Source of the DNA: Bacteroidales bacterium | GTDB lineage: Bacteria; Bacteroidota; Bacteroidia; Bacteroidales; UBA932 | DNA: 12,493 nucleotides | Direction: 5' to 3' | NCBI GenBank assembly: GCA_017617475.1 | Contig: JAFZWC010000070.1 | Location: forward strand, 1-12,493 | In this document: in pieces, positions 1 to 7,867 of the stretch | How positions within the stretch are numbered: the stretch's first letter is position 1 | Layout of the letters: each line of letters begins with the position of its first letter | Translations under genes and position numbers: made by a program | The notes under the pieces: generated by a model | The model's input: the letters and a program-made list of their open reading frames with translations, nothing else | The model's database searches: none | What the model was told of the DNA's origin: nothing

Positions 1-282
1 GACAAGGGCAACGACTACAGCGTGCTGGAAGACCTGGTGAAAGAGAAAGTGAAGGCCATCGTGTGCCTGGGCGTGGACAACACCAAGATTCACGCGGCCT
101 TTGAGAAACTGGTTCCCATCATTACCGATACGCACAGCGCCGAAGAAGCCGTGCGCAAATCGGCCGAACTGGCCCACCCCGGAGACGTGGTGCTCCTGAG
201 CCCCTGCTGCGCCAGTTTCGACCTGTTCAAGAACTACGAAGACCGGGGCGAGCAGTTCAAAGCTGCCGTCCGTAAACTGTAA
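1..282 (+). CDS. murD: MurD, UDP-N-acetylmuramoyl-L-alanine--D-glutamate ligase, C-terminal end (5' truncated)
   Basis: Only the last 93 codons are present; the gene begins before the window. MurD is the cytoplasmic ATP-dependent ligase that adds D-glutamate to UDP-MurNAc-L-alanine in peptidoglycan precursor synthesis. The visible part is the C-terminal Mur ligase domain. It starts DKGNDYSVLEDLVKEKVKAI, matching the family's (G)G.DKG.D(Y/F)..L segment, and contains LSPCCASFDLFKNYEDRGEQF, the family's hallmark LSPA.ASFD.F..(Y/F)..RG..F region, close to the stop. The TAA stop lies 3 bp before the ftsW start, so the two genes are probably cotranscribed. Position directly before ftsW and murG is the usual dcw order, which separates MurD from other Mur ligases. 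No in-window start is proposed: the first ATG-like codon is internal to the domain. Confidence 0.95.
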   Translation, partial: DKGNDYSVLEDLVKEKVKAIVCLGVDNTKIHAAFEKLVPIITDTHSAEEAVRKSAELAHPGDVVLLSPCCASFDLFKNYEDRGEQFKAAVRKL

Positions 283-285
283 ACC

Positions 286-1647
286 ATGGCGGAAGAGAAG
301 ACACAGACCGGCTTCCTGGGCTATCTGACCCAGCTGATGGACCGCTTCAGCGGAGACAAGGTGATCTTTCTGATTGCCCTGTTCCTCATGCTCATTTCCG
401 TAGTGTCGGTGTTCTCTTCCACCCCGCGCCTGGTTGACGAGAGCCACGGAATTGACCGCGTAGCCATCATGGTGGATCAGCTCAAGGTGGTCGCCATGGG
501 CTTCGTGATCATCTTCGTCCTGTATTTCTTCGGCCGGCAGAACTGGTTCCGCCGGCTGTCGGCCCTGGGCTTCGGTGTAAGCTTCATCCTGCTGGCCATC
601 CTGGTCCTGAACCTGAACCTGGGCTTCGTGCGCGCCAGCTCCATCAACGGCGCCCGCCGCATCCTGAGTGTGGGCGGTTTCCAGGTGCACGTGTACGAAT
701 ACGTCAAGCTGTTCATGATCATGTACCTGGGCTGGGCCCTGGACACCTTCCGCAGCGGCGGTTTCAAATGGGCCGCCAAATTGGCCGGACGCTTCCAGCG
801 CCTGCAGTTCCTGGCCCGGGACGGCTGGCAGAAGGTTATCTATATCTACCTTCCCATCCTCCTGGTCACCCTCATGGTGAGCGCCGGCTCCAATTCGTCG
901 GCCCTCTTCATTGGAGGCATCATGATTCTGATGGTGCTCATCGGAGGTCTGGAGGTGAAGGACGTGGCCATTGTGGGGTTTGTGCTCATGCTGGGCTTCG
1001 GCGCCATGTTCGGTGCCTACAAGATGGGCCTGCTGCACGACACCCGTCTGGGCACCCTGGTTTCCCGCATCACCAACGACGACGAGGCCACCATGAAAGT
1101 GCTGCTGGAGAGCCCCAGGGAATCGCCCGAGTGGCTCAAGGCCCGCGGCAAGCTGGACCAGCCCGTGGGCGCCCTGCTGGCCATCAAGGAAGGAGGTGTC
1201 CTGGGCAAGGGAATAGGCAACAGCACCCAGAAATACCAGGTGCCGGTGATCTTCGGCGACTACATGTTCAGCTTCATAGTGGAAGAGACGGGCCTCTGGG
1301 GCGCGCTCATCCTCATCATCCTCTATTTCAGCCTTCTGGCCCGCGGAACCCTGGTGGCCAAGATGTGCGACAATTATTATGACAAGATTATTGTGAGCGG
1401 GCTCATCATCCTGGTCACGGGGCAGGCCTTCATGCACATGTGCGTGAACGTGCACATGCCGTTTGTGCCGCAGACCGGCCAGACCCTCCCCCTGGTGAGC
1501 CACGGAACCAATGCGTTCATCGTATTCAGCGTGGTTTTCGGCATTCTGCTGAGCATCTCCAAGGACGCCCGCGACAATATGGCCCGCAAGCAGGCCGAGT
1601 TACAGGCCGAAGCGGCCAACAGTTGGACCCAAGACAGTACTGTATAA
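286..1647 (+). CDS. ftsW: FtsW, septal peptidoglycan polymerase (SEDS glycosyltransferase)
   Basis: A 453-residue polytopic membrane protein of the SEDS family (FtsW/RodA/SpoVE), which polymerises lipid II into glycan strands at the septum with its partner class B PBP. The first hydrophobic segment is near residues 25-44, after a short cytoplasmic N-terminus. SEDS landmarks seen: NGARR at 121-125 followed by YEYVKL (E138, K141), equivalent to the family's P-S-E-x-x-K; GGVLGKGIGNS, then GDYMFSFIVEETG with D325 in the position of the essential aspartate known from RodA/FtsW; and the C-terminal TGQTLPLVSHGTN (398-409). The long loop before D325 carries a charged insert (about residues 260-290). 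Length is slightly above the roughly 380-430 usual for FtsW, mostly from this loop and the polar C-terminal tail. The ATG lies 3 bp after murD, and the stop abuts the murG ATG. FtsW rather than RodA is chosen because of the dcw context. Confidence 0.95.
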   Translation: MAEEKTQTGFLGYLTQLMDRFSGDKVIFLIALFLMLISVVSVFSSTPRLVDESHGIDRVAIMVDQLKVVAMGFVIIFVLYFFGRQNWFRRLSALGFGVSFILLAILVLNLNLGFVRASSINGARRILSVGGFQVHVYEYVKLFMIMYLGWALDTFRSGGFKWAAKLAGRFQRLQFLARDGWQKVIYIYLPILLVTLMVSAGSNSSALFIGGIMILMVLIGGLEVKDVAIVGFVLMLGFGAMFGAYKMGLLHDTRLGTLVSRITNDDEATMKVLLESPRESPEWLKARGKLDQPVGALLAIKEGGVLGKGIGNSTQKYQVPVIFGDYMFSFIVEETGLWGALILIILYFSLLARGTLVAKMCDNYYDKIIVSGLIILVTGQAFMHMCVNVHMPFVPQTGQTLPLVSHGTNAFIVFSVVFGILLSISKDARDNMARKQAELQAEAANSWTQDSTV

Positions 1648-2778
1648 ATGGAATACAAACCCATCAGAGTCATTATCAGCGGCGGCGGAACGGGAGGCCA
1701 TATCTTCCCGGCCATCTCCATCGCCAACAAGCTCCGGCAGCTGAATCCGGACACCCAGATCCTGTTCGTAGGGGCCGAGGGCAAGATGGAAATGGAAAAG
1801 GTACCGGCCGAAGGCTACCGGATCGTAGGCCTTCCCATGGCCGGCGTGCAGCGCCGTCTCACCTTGAAGAACCTCATGAACAACCTCACCGTCCCCTTCC
1901 GCGTACTGGAAAGCGTGGCGCATGCCCGCCGGATAGTGAAGGATTTCAAGCCCGACGTGGTGGTGGGCGTGGGCGGTTATGCCAGCGCTCCCCTGCTCTG
2001 GGCCGCCACGGGCATGAAGATTCCCGCCGTGATCCAGGAGCAGAACGGCTTTGCCGGCGTCACCAACAAGATTCTGGGAAACCGCGTTCAGAGCATCTGC
2101 GTGGCTTATGAGGGCATGGAAAAGTTCTTCCCGGCCGATAAGATTGTGATGAGCGGCAACCCCATCCGGGAAGTGCTGTCGCAGCCGGCCACGGCACAGC
2201 AGAAGGCCGAGGGCCTGGAGTTCTTCGGCCTGGACACCGCCTGCAAGCATATCTTCGTGGTGGGCGGAAGCCTGGGAAGCGGCACCCTTAACCGCGCCAT
2301 GCAGCACTGGATCCAGGACGGCTGTCCGGACGGAGAGGGCGTAGAAGTGATTTGGCAATGCGGAAAATACTATAAGAAAGAGATTGACGCCTTCATGGAG
2401 GCGCATTCCGAGCTCAAGGGCATCCGCCACTTTGACTTCATCGGCCGGATGGATCTGGCCTACGCGGCGGCCGACGTGGTGATTTCCCGCAGCGGCGCCA
2501 GCACGGTGAGCGAGCTCTGCGCCATGGGCAAGGCCACCGTCTTCGTGCCTTCGCCCAATGTGGCCGAAGACCACCAGACGCACAACGCCATGGCCCTGGT
2601 GCGCCGGAACGCCGCTCTGCTGGTGAAGGATAACGAGGCCCTGGACGACCTCCTGCCCACGGCCCTGGGCCTGCTCCACAGCCCCGAACGGGTGGCACAG
2701 CTGGAGAAGAACGCAGAGGCCATGGCCCTGCGGAACGCAGCACAGATTATATGTGACGAAATATATAAGTTGGTATGA
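1648..2778 (+). CDS. murG: MurG, lipid II-forming GlcNAc transferase
   Basis: A 376-residue GT28-family enzyme. It transfers GlcNAc from UDP-GlcNAc to lipid I on the inner face of the membrane, giving lipid II, the substrate of FtsW. The N-terminal Rossmann domain opens with GGGTGGHIFPA (12-22), the lipid I-binding glycine-rich loop. A second glycine-rich stretch, VVGVGGYASAP, and IQEQNGFAG follow around residues 108-137. The C-terminal UDP-GlcNAc domain shows VVGGSLGS and the SRSGASTVSE segment (280-289, with E289 in the usual nucleotide-sugar position), then AEDHQTHNA (306-314). Length is normal for the family. The ATG immediately follows the ftsW TAA with no gap, and the stop overlaps murC as ATGA, which suggests translational coupling along the operon. 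No Shine-Dalgarno is evident. Nothing unusual is visible in the motifs. Confidence 0.97.
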   Translation: MEYKPIRVIISGGGTGGHIFPAISIANKLRQLNPDTQILFVGAEGKMEMEKVPAEGYRIVGLPMAGVQRRLTLKNLMNNLTVPFRVLESVAHARRIVKDFKPDVVVGVGGYASAPLLWAATGMKIPAVIQEQNGFAGVTNKILGNRVQSICVAYEGMEKFFPADKIVMSGNPIREVLSQPATAQQKAEGLEFFGLDTACKHIFVVGGSLGSGTLNRAMQHWIQDGCPDGEGVEVIWQCGKYYKKEIDAFMEAHSELKGIRHFDFIGRMDLAYAAADVVISRSGASTVSELCAMGKATVFVPSPNVAEDHQTHNAMALVRRNAALLVKDNEALDDLLPTALGLLHSPERVAQLEKNAEAMALRNAAQIICDEIYKLV

Positions 2779-4124
2779 AGAACGTATATTTCATAGGTAT
2801 TGGCGGAATAGGGATGTCTGCCATTGCGCGGTATTACAAGTTCAAGGGACTGAACGTGGCCGGCTACGACCGCACGCCTTCCGACCTGACCCATGAACTG
2901 GAGGCCGAAGGCATTGCCGTGCATTACGAAGACAGGCCCGACCTGATTCCCGCCGACAAGGCCGAAACGCTGGTGGTGTATACCCCGGCCATCCCCGCCG
3001 ACCTCAAGGAACTGCGCAAGGTAATGGACGAGGGCTACAACGTGCTCAAACGCTCCCGCACCCTGGGTGAAATCACCCGCGGACAGCGCTGCCTGGCCGT
3101 TTCCGGTACGCACGGGAAAACCACCACTTCCACCCTTACCGCCCATATCCTCACGGAGACGGGCACAGGCTGCAGCGCCTTCCTGGGCGGCATTTCCCGC
3201 AACTACGGCACCAACCTTCTCATGTCCAAAAACGAAACCGTGGTGGTGGAGGCCGATGAATTCGACCGTTCCTTCCTGCAGCTGTTCCCGGAGATAGCCG
3301 TCATCACCTCCGTGGAAGCCGACCACCTGGACATCTACGGAGACTACGGGCACGTGGTGGAGGCCTTCCGCAACTTCGCCAGCCAAGTAAGCGGCACGCT
3401 CATAGTGAAAAAGGGAGCCCCGGTAACCCAGGAGCATACGAAAGCAAAAGTTCTAACCTATCATTATAAAGATGCTTCGGCCGATTTTTATGCCATCGGC
3501 CCCCATCCCGACGCCCTGGGGTACTTCCACTACGACCTCCACTGGCCGGGCGGTATCCTGAAGGACATCCGCGTGGGCGCACCCGGCTGGGTGAATGCGG
3601 AGAACAGCATCGCGGCAGCCGCCATCGCCCTCACCTATGGGGTTGACCCTGAGGGCGTGAAGGTTGCCATCGGCACTTTTGAAGGCGTGAAGCGCCGCCT
3701 GGAGGTGCATGTGAACACCCCCACCCTCTCCTACATTGACGACTACGCGCATCACCCGTCGGAACTGACCAGCGCCATCACCTCCATGCGCGACATCTTC
3801 CCGGGCCGCAAGCTCACGGGCATCTTCCAGCCGCACCTGTACACCCGCACGCGGGACTTTGCGGCCGATTTCGCCAAGGCCCTGTCGGCCGTGGACAAGC
3901 TTATTCTCCTGGACATCTACCCCGCCCGCGAAGAGCCCATCCCCGGCGTTACGTCCGAGATGATTTTCAAGGACGTCACTGCCCCGGAGAAGGTTCTCCT
4001 CAAGAAAGAGGAACTCATGGACTACCTGGCCGACGAGCCGGTGGACGTCCTGGCCACCTTCGGCGCCGGCAACATTGACCGTTTCATCGAACCCATTACT
4101 GAATTGTTGAAGAGCCGCCTGTGA
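2775..4124 (+). CDS. murC: MurC, UDP-N-acetylmuramate--L-alanine ligase
   Basis: A 449-residue cytoplasmic Mur ligase that starts the peptide stem by joining L-alanine to UDP-MurNAc with ATP. Three domains are recognisable. The N-terminal UDP-substrate Rossmann fold has GIGGIGMSAIARYY at residues 7-20. The central ATPase carries SGTHGKTTT (110-118, P-loop lysine K115), followed by EADEFDRSF and VEADHLDIYG. The C-terminal domain contains DDYAHHPSE (322-330) and later FGAGNID. GTHGKTTT together with DDYAHHP and the N-terminal GIGGIGMS identifies MurC rather than MurD/E/F. The ATG overlaps the murG stop by 4 bp, and the TGA overlaps the GTG start of ftsQ by 4 bp. Length is typical. Precursor synthesis and division genes are interleaved here, as is normal for the dcw cluster. 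Confidence 0.97.
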   Translation: MKNVYFIGIGGIGMSAIARYYKFKGLNVAGYDRTPSDLTHELEAEGIAVHYEDRPDLIPADKAETLVVYTPAIPADLKELRKVMDEGYNVLKRSRTLGEITRGQRCLAVSGTHGKTTTSTLTAHILTETGTGCSAFLGGISRNYGTNLLMSKNETVVVEADEFDRSFLQLFPEIAVITSVEADHLDIYGDYGHVVEAFRNFASQVSGTLIVKKGAPVTQEHTKAKVLTYHYKDASADFYAIGPHPDALGYFHYDLHWPGGILKDIRVGAPGWVNAENSIAAAAIALTYGVDPEGVKVAIGTFEGVKRRLEVHVNTPTLSYIDDYAHHPSELTSAITSMRDIFPGRKLTGIFQPHLYTRTRDFAADFAKALSAVDKLILLDIYPAREEPIPGVTSEMIFKDVTAPEKVLLKKEELMDYLADEPVDVLATFGAGNIDRFIEPITELLKSRL

Positions 4125-4909
4125 AAACCATCTACCGCCATACCCTGGGCCTGCTGCTGATAGCCGCCTGCGCCGCCGTCTGGGTGCTTTCCACCGGGAT
4201 GGCGCGGCGGGAACTGCGTACCCGCACCTGCCAGGGCAAGGGCAAGCTGCAAGTGACGGTGACCGATTCACTGGAGCGCCGCTTCGTGGCCAGGGCCGAC
4301 GTGCAGGAATGGCTGGACAAGGAATACGGGGCCTACGCCGGACTCCCGCTGGACAGCGTAGACCTTACGCGGATAGAGAAACTCATCTGCTCGCACAGCG
4401 CCGTGCGCGACTGCGAGGCGTGGATTACGGACGACGGCGTGCTGCACGTGGAGCTTAGCCAGCGGCAGCCCGTGATCCGTCTGGAGGACGGACAGAACGC
4501 ATGCTATGCCGACGAAACCGGCTACCTGTTCCCGCTTCAGTCCCGCGGCAGCGTGAAGGTTCCCGTAGTGAGCGGAAAGATTCCCTTCACCTTGCAGCGG
4601 GGTTTCAAAGGCTATCTGAAAGACCCGCAGGAAGCCCTCTGGCTGGGTCAGGTGATTGCCGTGGTGGACTTCATGGAAGGAACGGTGTGGGAGAAAGACA
4701 TCCGGAAGATTACGGTGCGCGGCAGCGGCGAACTGGTGTTGTATCCCGTGCAGGGGAAGGAGGAGTTCCTCTTCGGCCCTCCCGTGCGCATCCCGGAGAA
4801 ATTCAAGCTTCTTACGGCCTACTACAAGAGCGTGGCGCCTGCCAAAGAGCCGGACTACTACTCCAAAGTGGACCTCCGTTACCGGAAACAATTGGTTTGC
4901 AAGAAATAA
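4121..4909 (+). CDS. ftsQ: FtsQ/DivIB-type cell division protein (GTG start)
   Basis: A 262-residue bitopic protein. A short cytoplasmic N-terminus (MKTIYRH) leads into one hydrophobic helix (about 9-27) and then a periplasmic POTRA-like domain (about 42-122), which includes FVARADVQEWL, SVDLTRIEKLI, SAVRDCEAWITDDGVLHVEL and QRQPVIRL. A downstream beta domain begins with CYADETGYLFPL. FtsQ bridges the periplasmic divisome by binding FtsB/FtsL. Sequence conservation in this family is low, so the call rests on topology, the V/I-x-x-A-x-V(W)-x-x-G-x-L-x-V-x-L-x-x-R-x-P pattern and position between murC and ftsA. The start is GTG at 4121, overlapping the murC stop as GTGA. The next in-frame ATG (residue 27) would remove the membrane helix, so GTG is preferred. 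ftsA begins 12 bp after the stop. Confidence 0.9.
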   Translation: MKTIYRHTLGLLLIAACAAVWVLSTGMARRELRTRTCQGKGKLQVTVTDSLERRFVARADVQEWLDKEYGAYAGLPLDSVDLTRIEKLICSHSAVRDCEAWITDDGVLHVELSQRQPVIRLEDGQNACYADETGYLFPLQSRGSVKVPVVSGKIPFTLQRGFKGYLKDPQEALWLGQVIAVVDFMEGTVWEKDIRKITVRGSGELVLYPVQGKEEFLFGPPVRIPEKFKLLTAYYKSVAPAKEPDYYSKVDLRYRKQLVCKK

Positions 4910-4921
4910 AACTAATCATAT

Positions 4922-6388
4922 ATGGAAGAAAAATACATTGCCTCCATTGACTTGGGCAGTTCCAAATTCGGCATCTGCGTAGCGCGGGTGAACGGGGACG
5001 ACGTCCAGATTGTCTATTACAAGGAGACCCCCTCGGAGGGAATCCGTTCCAGCCTCATCGCCAATCCGATGAAAGCTTCCCAGAAGCTGAAGGAAGCGGT
5101 CCGTGAGGCCGAGCAGGAGCTCATGATCCAGATTCTGCAGGTGGTGGTGGGCATGCCCCGCAACGAGGTGGCCCAAGTGACGGCATCGGCCCGTATCGAC
5201 CGTTCCAACCCCGACGACTACATTACCGCAGAGGAAGTGGCCACCCTCAAGTCCATCGCCCTGGAGACCTATCCGCTGGATAATCCCGAAAAGCAGATTA
5301 TCTACGGCGCCGTGGCCCAGTCCTTCTCCATCGACGACGAGATCCAGCTGGTGGAAGACGAGGTGGTGGGCACCCTGAGCTCGGCCCTGGAAGGCAATTT
5401 CAAGGTGTTCGTGGGCAACCGTACGGCCACCACGGCCCTGGACAAGATCTTTAACCAGCTGGGCATCTCCATTGCCAAGAAGTACTTCCTTCCCGAGGTG
5501 GTGGCCCGCACCGTGCTCACCGACGAGGAACGCTCCAGCGGCGTAGCCCTGGTGGATGTGGGTGCCGGCGTCACTTCCCTGGCCATCTACCACGGAGGCA
5601 TCATGCGCTATTATGCTTCCATTCCCTTCGGCGGAAAGGCCATCACGGGAGACGTGCGCACGGAGTGCTCCATTTCCGAGGAACTGGCCGAAAAGATCAA
5701 GAAACGCTTCGGCGCCTGCCTGCCCGGCAAGCTGGCTTCCCTGAGCGAAAAAGTGCTGCAGATCCGCACCACCGAGCCTTACAAGGAGGTTCCGGTACGC
5801 TATATTTCCGAAATCATCGACTGCCGTTGCCGCGAGATTGTGGACGCCATCCTCTACTACATCCAGGAGAGCGGCCTGCAGAATTCCCTGCGCAGCGGAA
5901 TCGTCATCACCGGCGGCGGGGCCGAACTGGCCAACTTCGTAACGCTGGTGAAGGAGATGTCCGGCTACGAGGTGCGCAAGGGCTATCCCCGCTTCATGTT
6001 CTCCGCTTCGGTGGGAAGCGGCGTGTATGCCACCGGCGCCACATCGGCCATCGGCATGGTGCTGGCCGCCAAGGAAGACGCACTTCCGGACTGCGTGAGC
6101 ATGCCCGAGCGGGTGGTGGAAGAAGAGGAAGAGATGATGGAGGTGGAGGTGACCGACGAGACCCCGGCCCAGAATACCATTTCCGACGAAGAACTGGCCA
6201 GCGGACAGACGGGCAGCCTAATCTCGCCCGAGGAATTCGGCGAGGCCGTGGAGAAGGAGAAGAAAAAGAAGACCACCACCGTGAAGGTGAAGAAGAGACC
6301 CGGCATCCTGGGCATTGCCTGGACCAAGCTCAAGAATACGGCACTGGATTTCTACGATGACGAAAACAAGGAAAATACGGAGGAGTAA
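4922..6388 (+). CDS. ftsA: FtsA, actin-like membrane anchor for FtsZ
   Basis: A 488-residue actin/Hsp70-fold ATPase that tethers FtsZ to the membrane and recruits later divisome proteins. ATP-site motifs are in the right order: phosphate 1 SIDLGSSKFG near residue 8, phosphate 2 ALVDVGAGVTSLAIY in the middle, and the adenosine motif GIVITGGGAELAN. The 1C domain unique to FtsA lies between the first two, around residues 80-170. After the core comes a charged linker (396-460), first acidic (a run of five E), then a lysine-rich block (KKKK). The C-terminus is an amphipathic helix, GILGIAWTKLKNTALDFYDD (461-480), the membrane-targeting sequence. The long linker makes the protein larger than the roughly 420 residues of E. 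coli FtsA, as is common in Bacteroidota. Start: ATG 12 bp after ftsQ. ftsZ follows after 5 bp. Confidence 0.96.
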   Translation: MEEKYIASIDLGSSKFGICVARVNGDDVQIVYYKETPSEGIRSSLIANPMKASQKLKEAVREAEQELMIQILQVVVGMPRNEVAQVTASARIDRSNPDDYITAEEVATLKSIALETYPLDNPEKQIIYGAVAQSFSIDDEIQLVEDEVVGTLSSALEGNFKVFVGNRTATTALDKIFNQLGISIAKKYFLPEVVARTVLTDEERSSGVALVDVGAGVTSLAIYHGGIMRYYASIPFGGKAITGDVRTECSISEELAEKIKKRFGACLPGKLASLSEKVLQIRTTEPYKEVPVRYISEIIDCRCREIVDAILYYIQESGLQNSLRSGIVITGGGAELANFVTLVKEMSGYEVRKGYPRFMFSASVGSGVYATGATSAIGMVLAAKEDALPDCVSMPERVVEEEEEMMEVEVTDETPAQNTISDEELASGQTGSLISPEEFGEAVEKEKKKKTTTVKVKKRPGILGIAWTKLKNTALDFYDDENKENTEE

Positions 6389-6393
6389 CAGCC

Positions 6394-7635
6394 ATGAAAG
6401 ACGACTATAAGAAAGAGATCATTCCCACCGACTGGAACGACGAGAACGCCATTATCAAGGTGATTGGCGTAGGTGGCGGCGGCTGTAACGCCGTGAACTA
6501 CATGTACCGCCAGAACATCCAGGGTTGCAGCTTCATCGTATGCAACACGGATGCCCAGGCCCTGGCTTCCAGCGAGGTCCCGGTTAAGATTCAGATGGGA
6601 CAGAACGGCCTGGGAGCCGGAACAGACCCCACCGCCGGCCGCAACGCCGCCCTGGAAAGCCAGGACGAGATTGCCCGCAAGGTGCTGGACTGCGGCACCA
6701 AGATGCTCTTCATAACCGCCGGCATGGGCGGCGGCACCGGTACCGGAGCCTCCCCCGTCATTGCCAAGATGGCCAAGGACCGCGGCATCCTTACCGTGGC
6801 CGTGGTTACCATTCCCTTCAAGAACGAAGGTAATGAAAGCCAGTCCAAGGCTGTAGACGGCATCCACGAGCTGGAGAAGAACGTGGACTCCCTCCTCATC
6901 ATCAACAACGAGAAACTGTACCAGTTCTTTGGCGACACCCTTATCCAGGAGGCCTTCCCCAAGGCCGATGAGGTGCTGGCAACCGCCGTCCGCGGCATTA
7001 TCGAGGTCATCAACTGCGCCGGCTACATCAACGTGGACTTCCAGGACGTGTGCAAGATGATGCGCAACTCCGGCATGGCCCTGATGGGCAGCGGCGAGGG
7101 CACCGGCAACGACCGTCTGGAAATGGCCGTGAAAGGCGCTTTCGAAAGCCCGCTCCTGAATGACTTCGACCTGAAGACCGCCAAGAACGTGCTCATCAAC
7201 ATCACCACCGGCAAGAACGAACGAGGCGCCAAGATGAGCGATCTGGAGCGCATTGACGACATGATTTCCGAATACACCGGAGACGCCAACCACTTCAAGA
7301 AGGGCATCATCTGGGACGACGACCCCGAGTTCGGCGACAAGGTGCGCATCACGGCCATCGTGACGGGCTTCGAGATGGACCTGGGCGGTCTGGGCCTCAA
7401 CAAAGACCTGGGCAACCTGGTCATCATCGACGAGAACTTCCAGTGGGAGCAGCCCCGCCACGAAGGCGAGGTGTCCATTCCCGCCGGTCCCGACACCATC
7501 AAGATCGGCTACAACAATTCCGACAACGCCAAACACTTCAACTTCGCCTCCGACCACAAGCCCGTGCTTTGCGTGGGTCCCGGAGAAAAGAAGGCCGATC
7601 TGGAAAACATCCCGGCAATACGGAGATCCCATTAA
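6394..7635 (+). CDS. ftsZ: FtsZ, tubulin-like division GTPase
   Basis: A 413-residue GTPase that polymerises into the Z ring. Nucleotide-binding elements: GVGGGGCNAVNYM near residue 25, the tubulin signature GMGGGTGTG at 110-118, and TIPFKNEG. The synergy (T7) loop is NVDFQD at 213-218, with both acidic residues that complete the GTPase site of the next subunit. The core ends near VRITAIVTGFE. It is followed by a linker of roughly 75 residues and a conserved C-terminal peptide, here NIPAIRRSH, which resembles the (D/N)IPA..R(R/K) peptide that binds FtsA. The linker is short and little charged compared with many FtsZ proteins. A GGAGG at 6379-6383 lies upstream of the ATG but is formed by the ftsA GAG GAG codons, so it may be incidental. 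Last gene of the cluster; followed by palindromes and a terminator. Confidence 0.97.
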   Translation: MKDDYKKEIIPTDWNDENAIIKVIGVGGGGCNAVNYMYRQNIQGCSFIVCNTDAQALASSEVPVKIQMGQNGLGAGTDPTAGRNAALESQDEIARKVLDCGTKMLFITAGMGGGTGTGASPVIAKMAKDRGILTVAVVTIPFKNEGNESQSKAVDGIHELEKNVDSLLIINNEKLYQFFGDTLIQEAFPKADEVLATAVRGIIEVINCAGYINVDFQDVCKMMRNSGMALMGSGEGTGNDRLEMAVKGAFESPLLNDFDLKTAKNVLINITTGKNERGAKMSDLERIDDMISEYTGDANHFKKGIIWDDDPEFGDKVRITAIVTGFEMDLGGLGLNKDLGNLVIIDENFQWEQPRHEGEVSIPAGPDTIKIGYNNSDNAKHFNFASDHKPVLCVGPGEKKADLENIPAIRRSH

Positions 7636-7638
7636 TAC

Positions 7639-7655
7639 AGGGGGCTCTGCCCCCT
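7639..7655. repeat. Perfect 7-bp hairpin just after ftsZ
   Basis: AGGGGGC (7639-7645) pairs perfectly with GCCCCCT (7649-7655) around a TCT loop, starting 3 bp after the ftsZ stop. It could stall or protect the ftsZ transcript, but no run of T follows on either strand, so it is not scored as the terminator. It begins the palindrome cluster that extends to 7735. Confidence 0.6.
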
Positions 7656-7670
7656 CATACACCCCTGCGG

Positions 7671-7735
7671 CCTTTCCGCCTTTCCGTTTTTGCCTATCGG
7701 CAAAAACCCGGCCCGGCCGGGCGCCTGCAGGCGCC
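7671..7735. repeat. Clustered short repeats and palindromes in the ftsZ-gltX convergent gap
   Basis: Four structures follow one another. CCTTTCCG occurs twice in tandem (7671-7686). GTTTTTGCC (7686-7694) pairs perfectly with GGCAAAAAC (7699-7707) around a TATC loop. CCCGGCCGGG (7712-7721) is self-complementary, and GGCGCCTGCAGGCGCC (7720-7735) is a 16-bp perfect palindrome overlapping it by two bases. This density is not expected of plain spacer DNA and looks like a REP/BIME-type intergenic element. Whether it is dispersed in the genome cannot be seen from one window. Confidence 0.55.
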
Positions 7736-7794
7736 TAGTTTCGATTGAGTTCTATAGCCATGGAACGAATATATTGATTACTAACAGTTTAAAC

Positions 7795-7829
7795 AATATC
7801 CCCCGGGCAGTGATTGCCAGGGGGATATT
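7795..7829. terminator. Probable bidirectional intrinsic terminator between ftsZ and gltX
   Basis: AATATCCCCC (7795-7804) pairs with GGGGGATATT (7820-7829). Inside, after one G/A mismatch, GGCA (7806-7809) pairs with TGCC (7815-7818) around a five-base loop. The stem is 10 plus 4 bp. Its A/T outer pairs give a U-rich 3' side whichever strand is transcribed. On the - strand the exit sequence continues GTTTAAAC, moderately T-rich. On the + strand it continues AATTAAAA, with no long T run. It lies 160 bp past ftsZ and 38 bp past the gltX stop, so it probably ends gltX transcripts mainly and backs up ftsZ termination. Confidence 0.7.
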
Positions 7830-7867
7830 AATTAAAACCATATACGTCAGGCACTTACGCCCACGGG

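Noticed and set aside
1600..2679. A 359-codon open frame on the - strand across murG
   Set aside because: It is antisense to a gene with clear MurG motifs, its translation resembles no family I know, and GC-rich codon bias readily leaves such antisense frames open.
7639..7655. First hairpin as the ftsZ intrinsic terminator
   Set aside because: There is no T tract after it on the + strand; the sequence continues CATACACCCC.
6352..7662. A 436-codon open frame on the - strand across ftsZ
   Set aside because: It mirrors the ftsZ codons, has low-complexity G/A/V/H composition and no recognisable domain.
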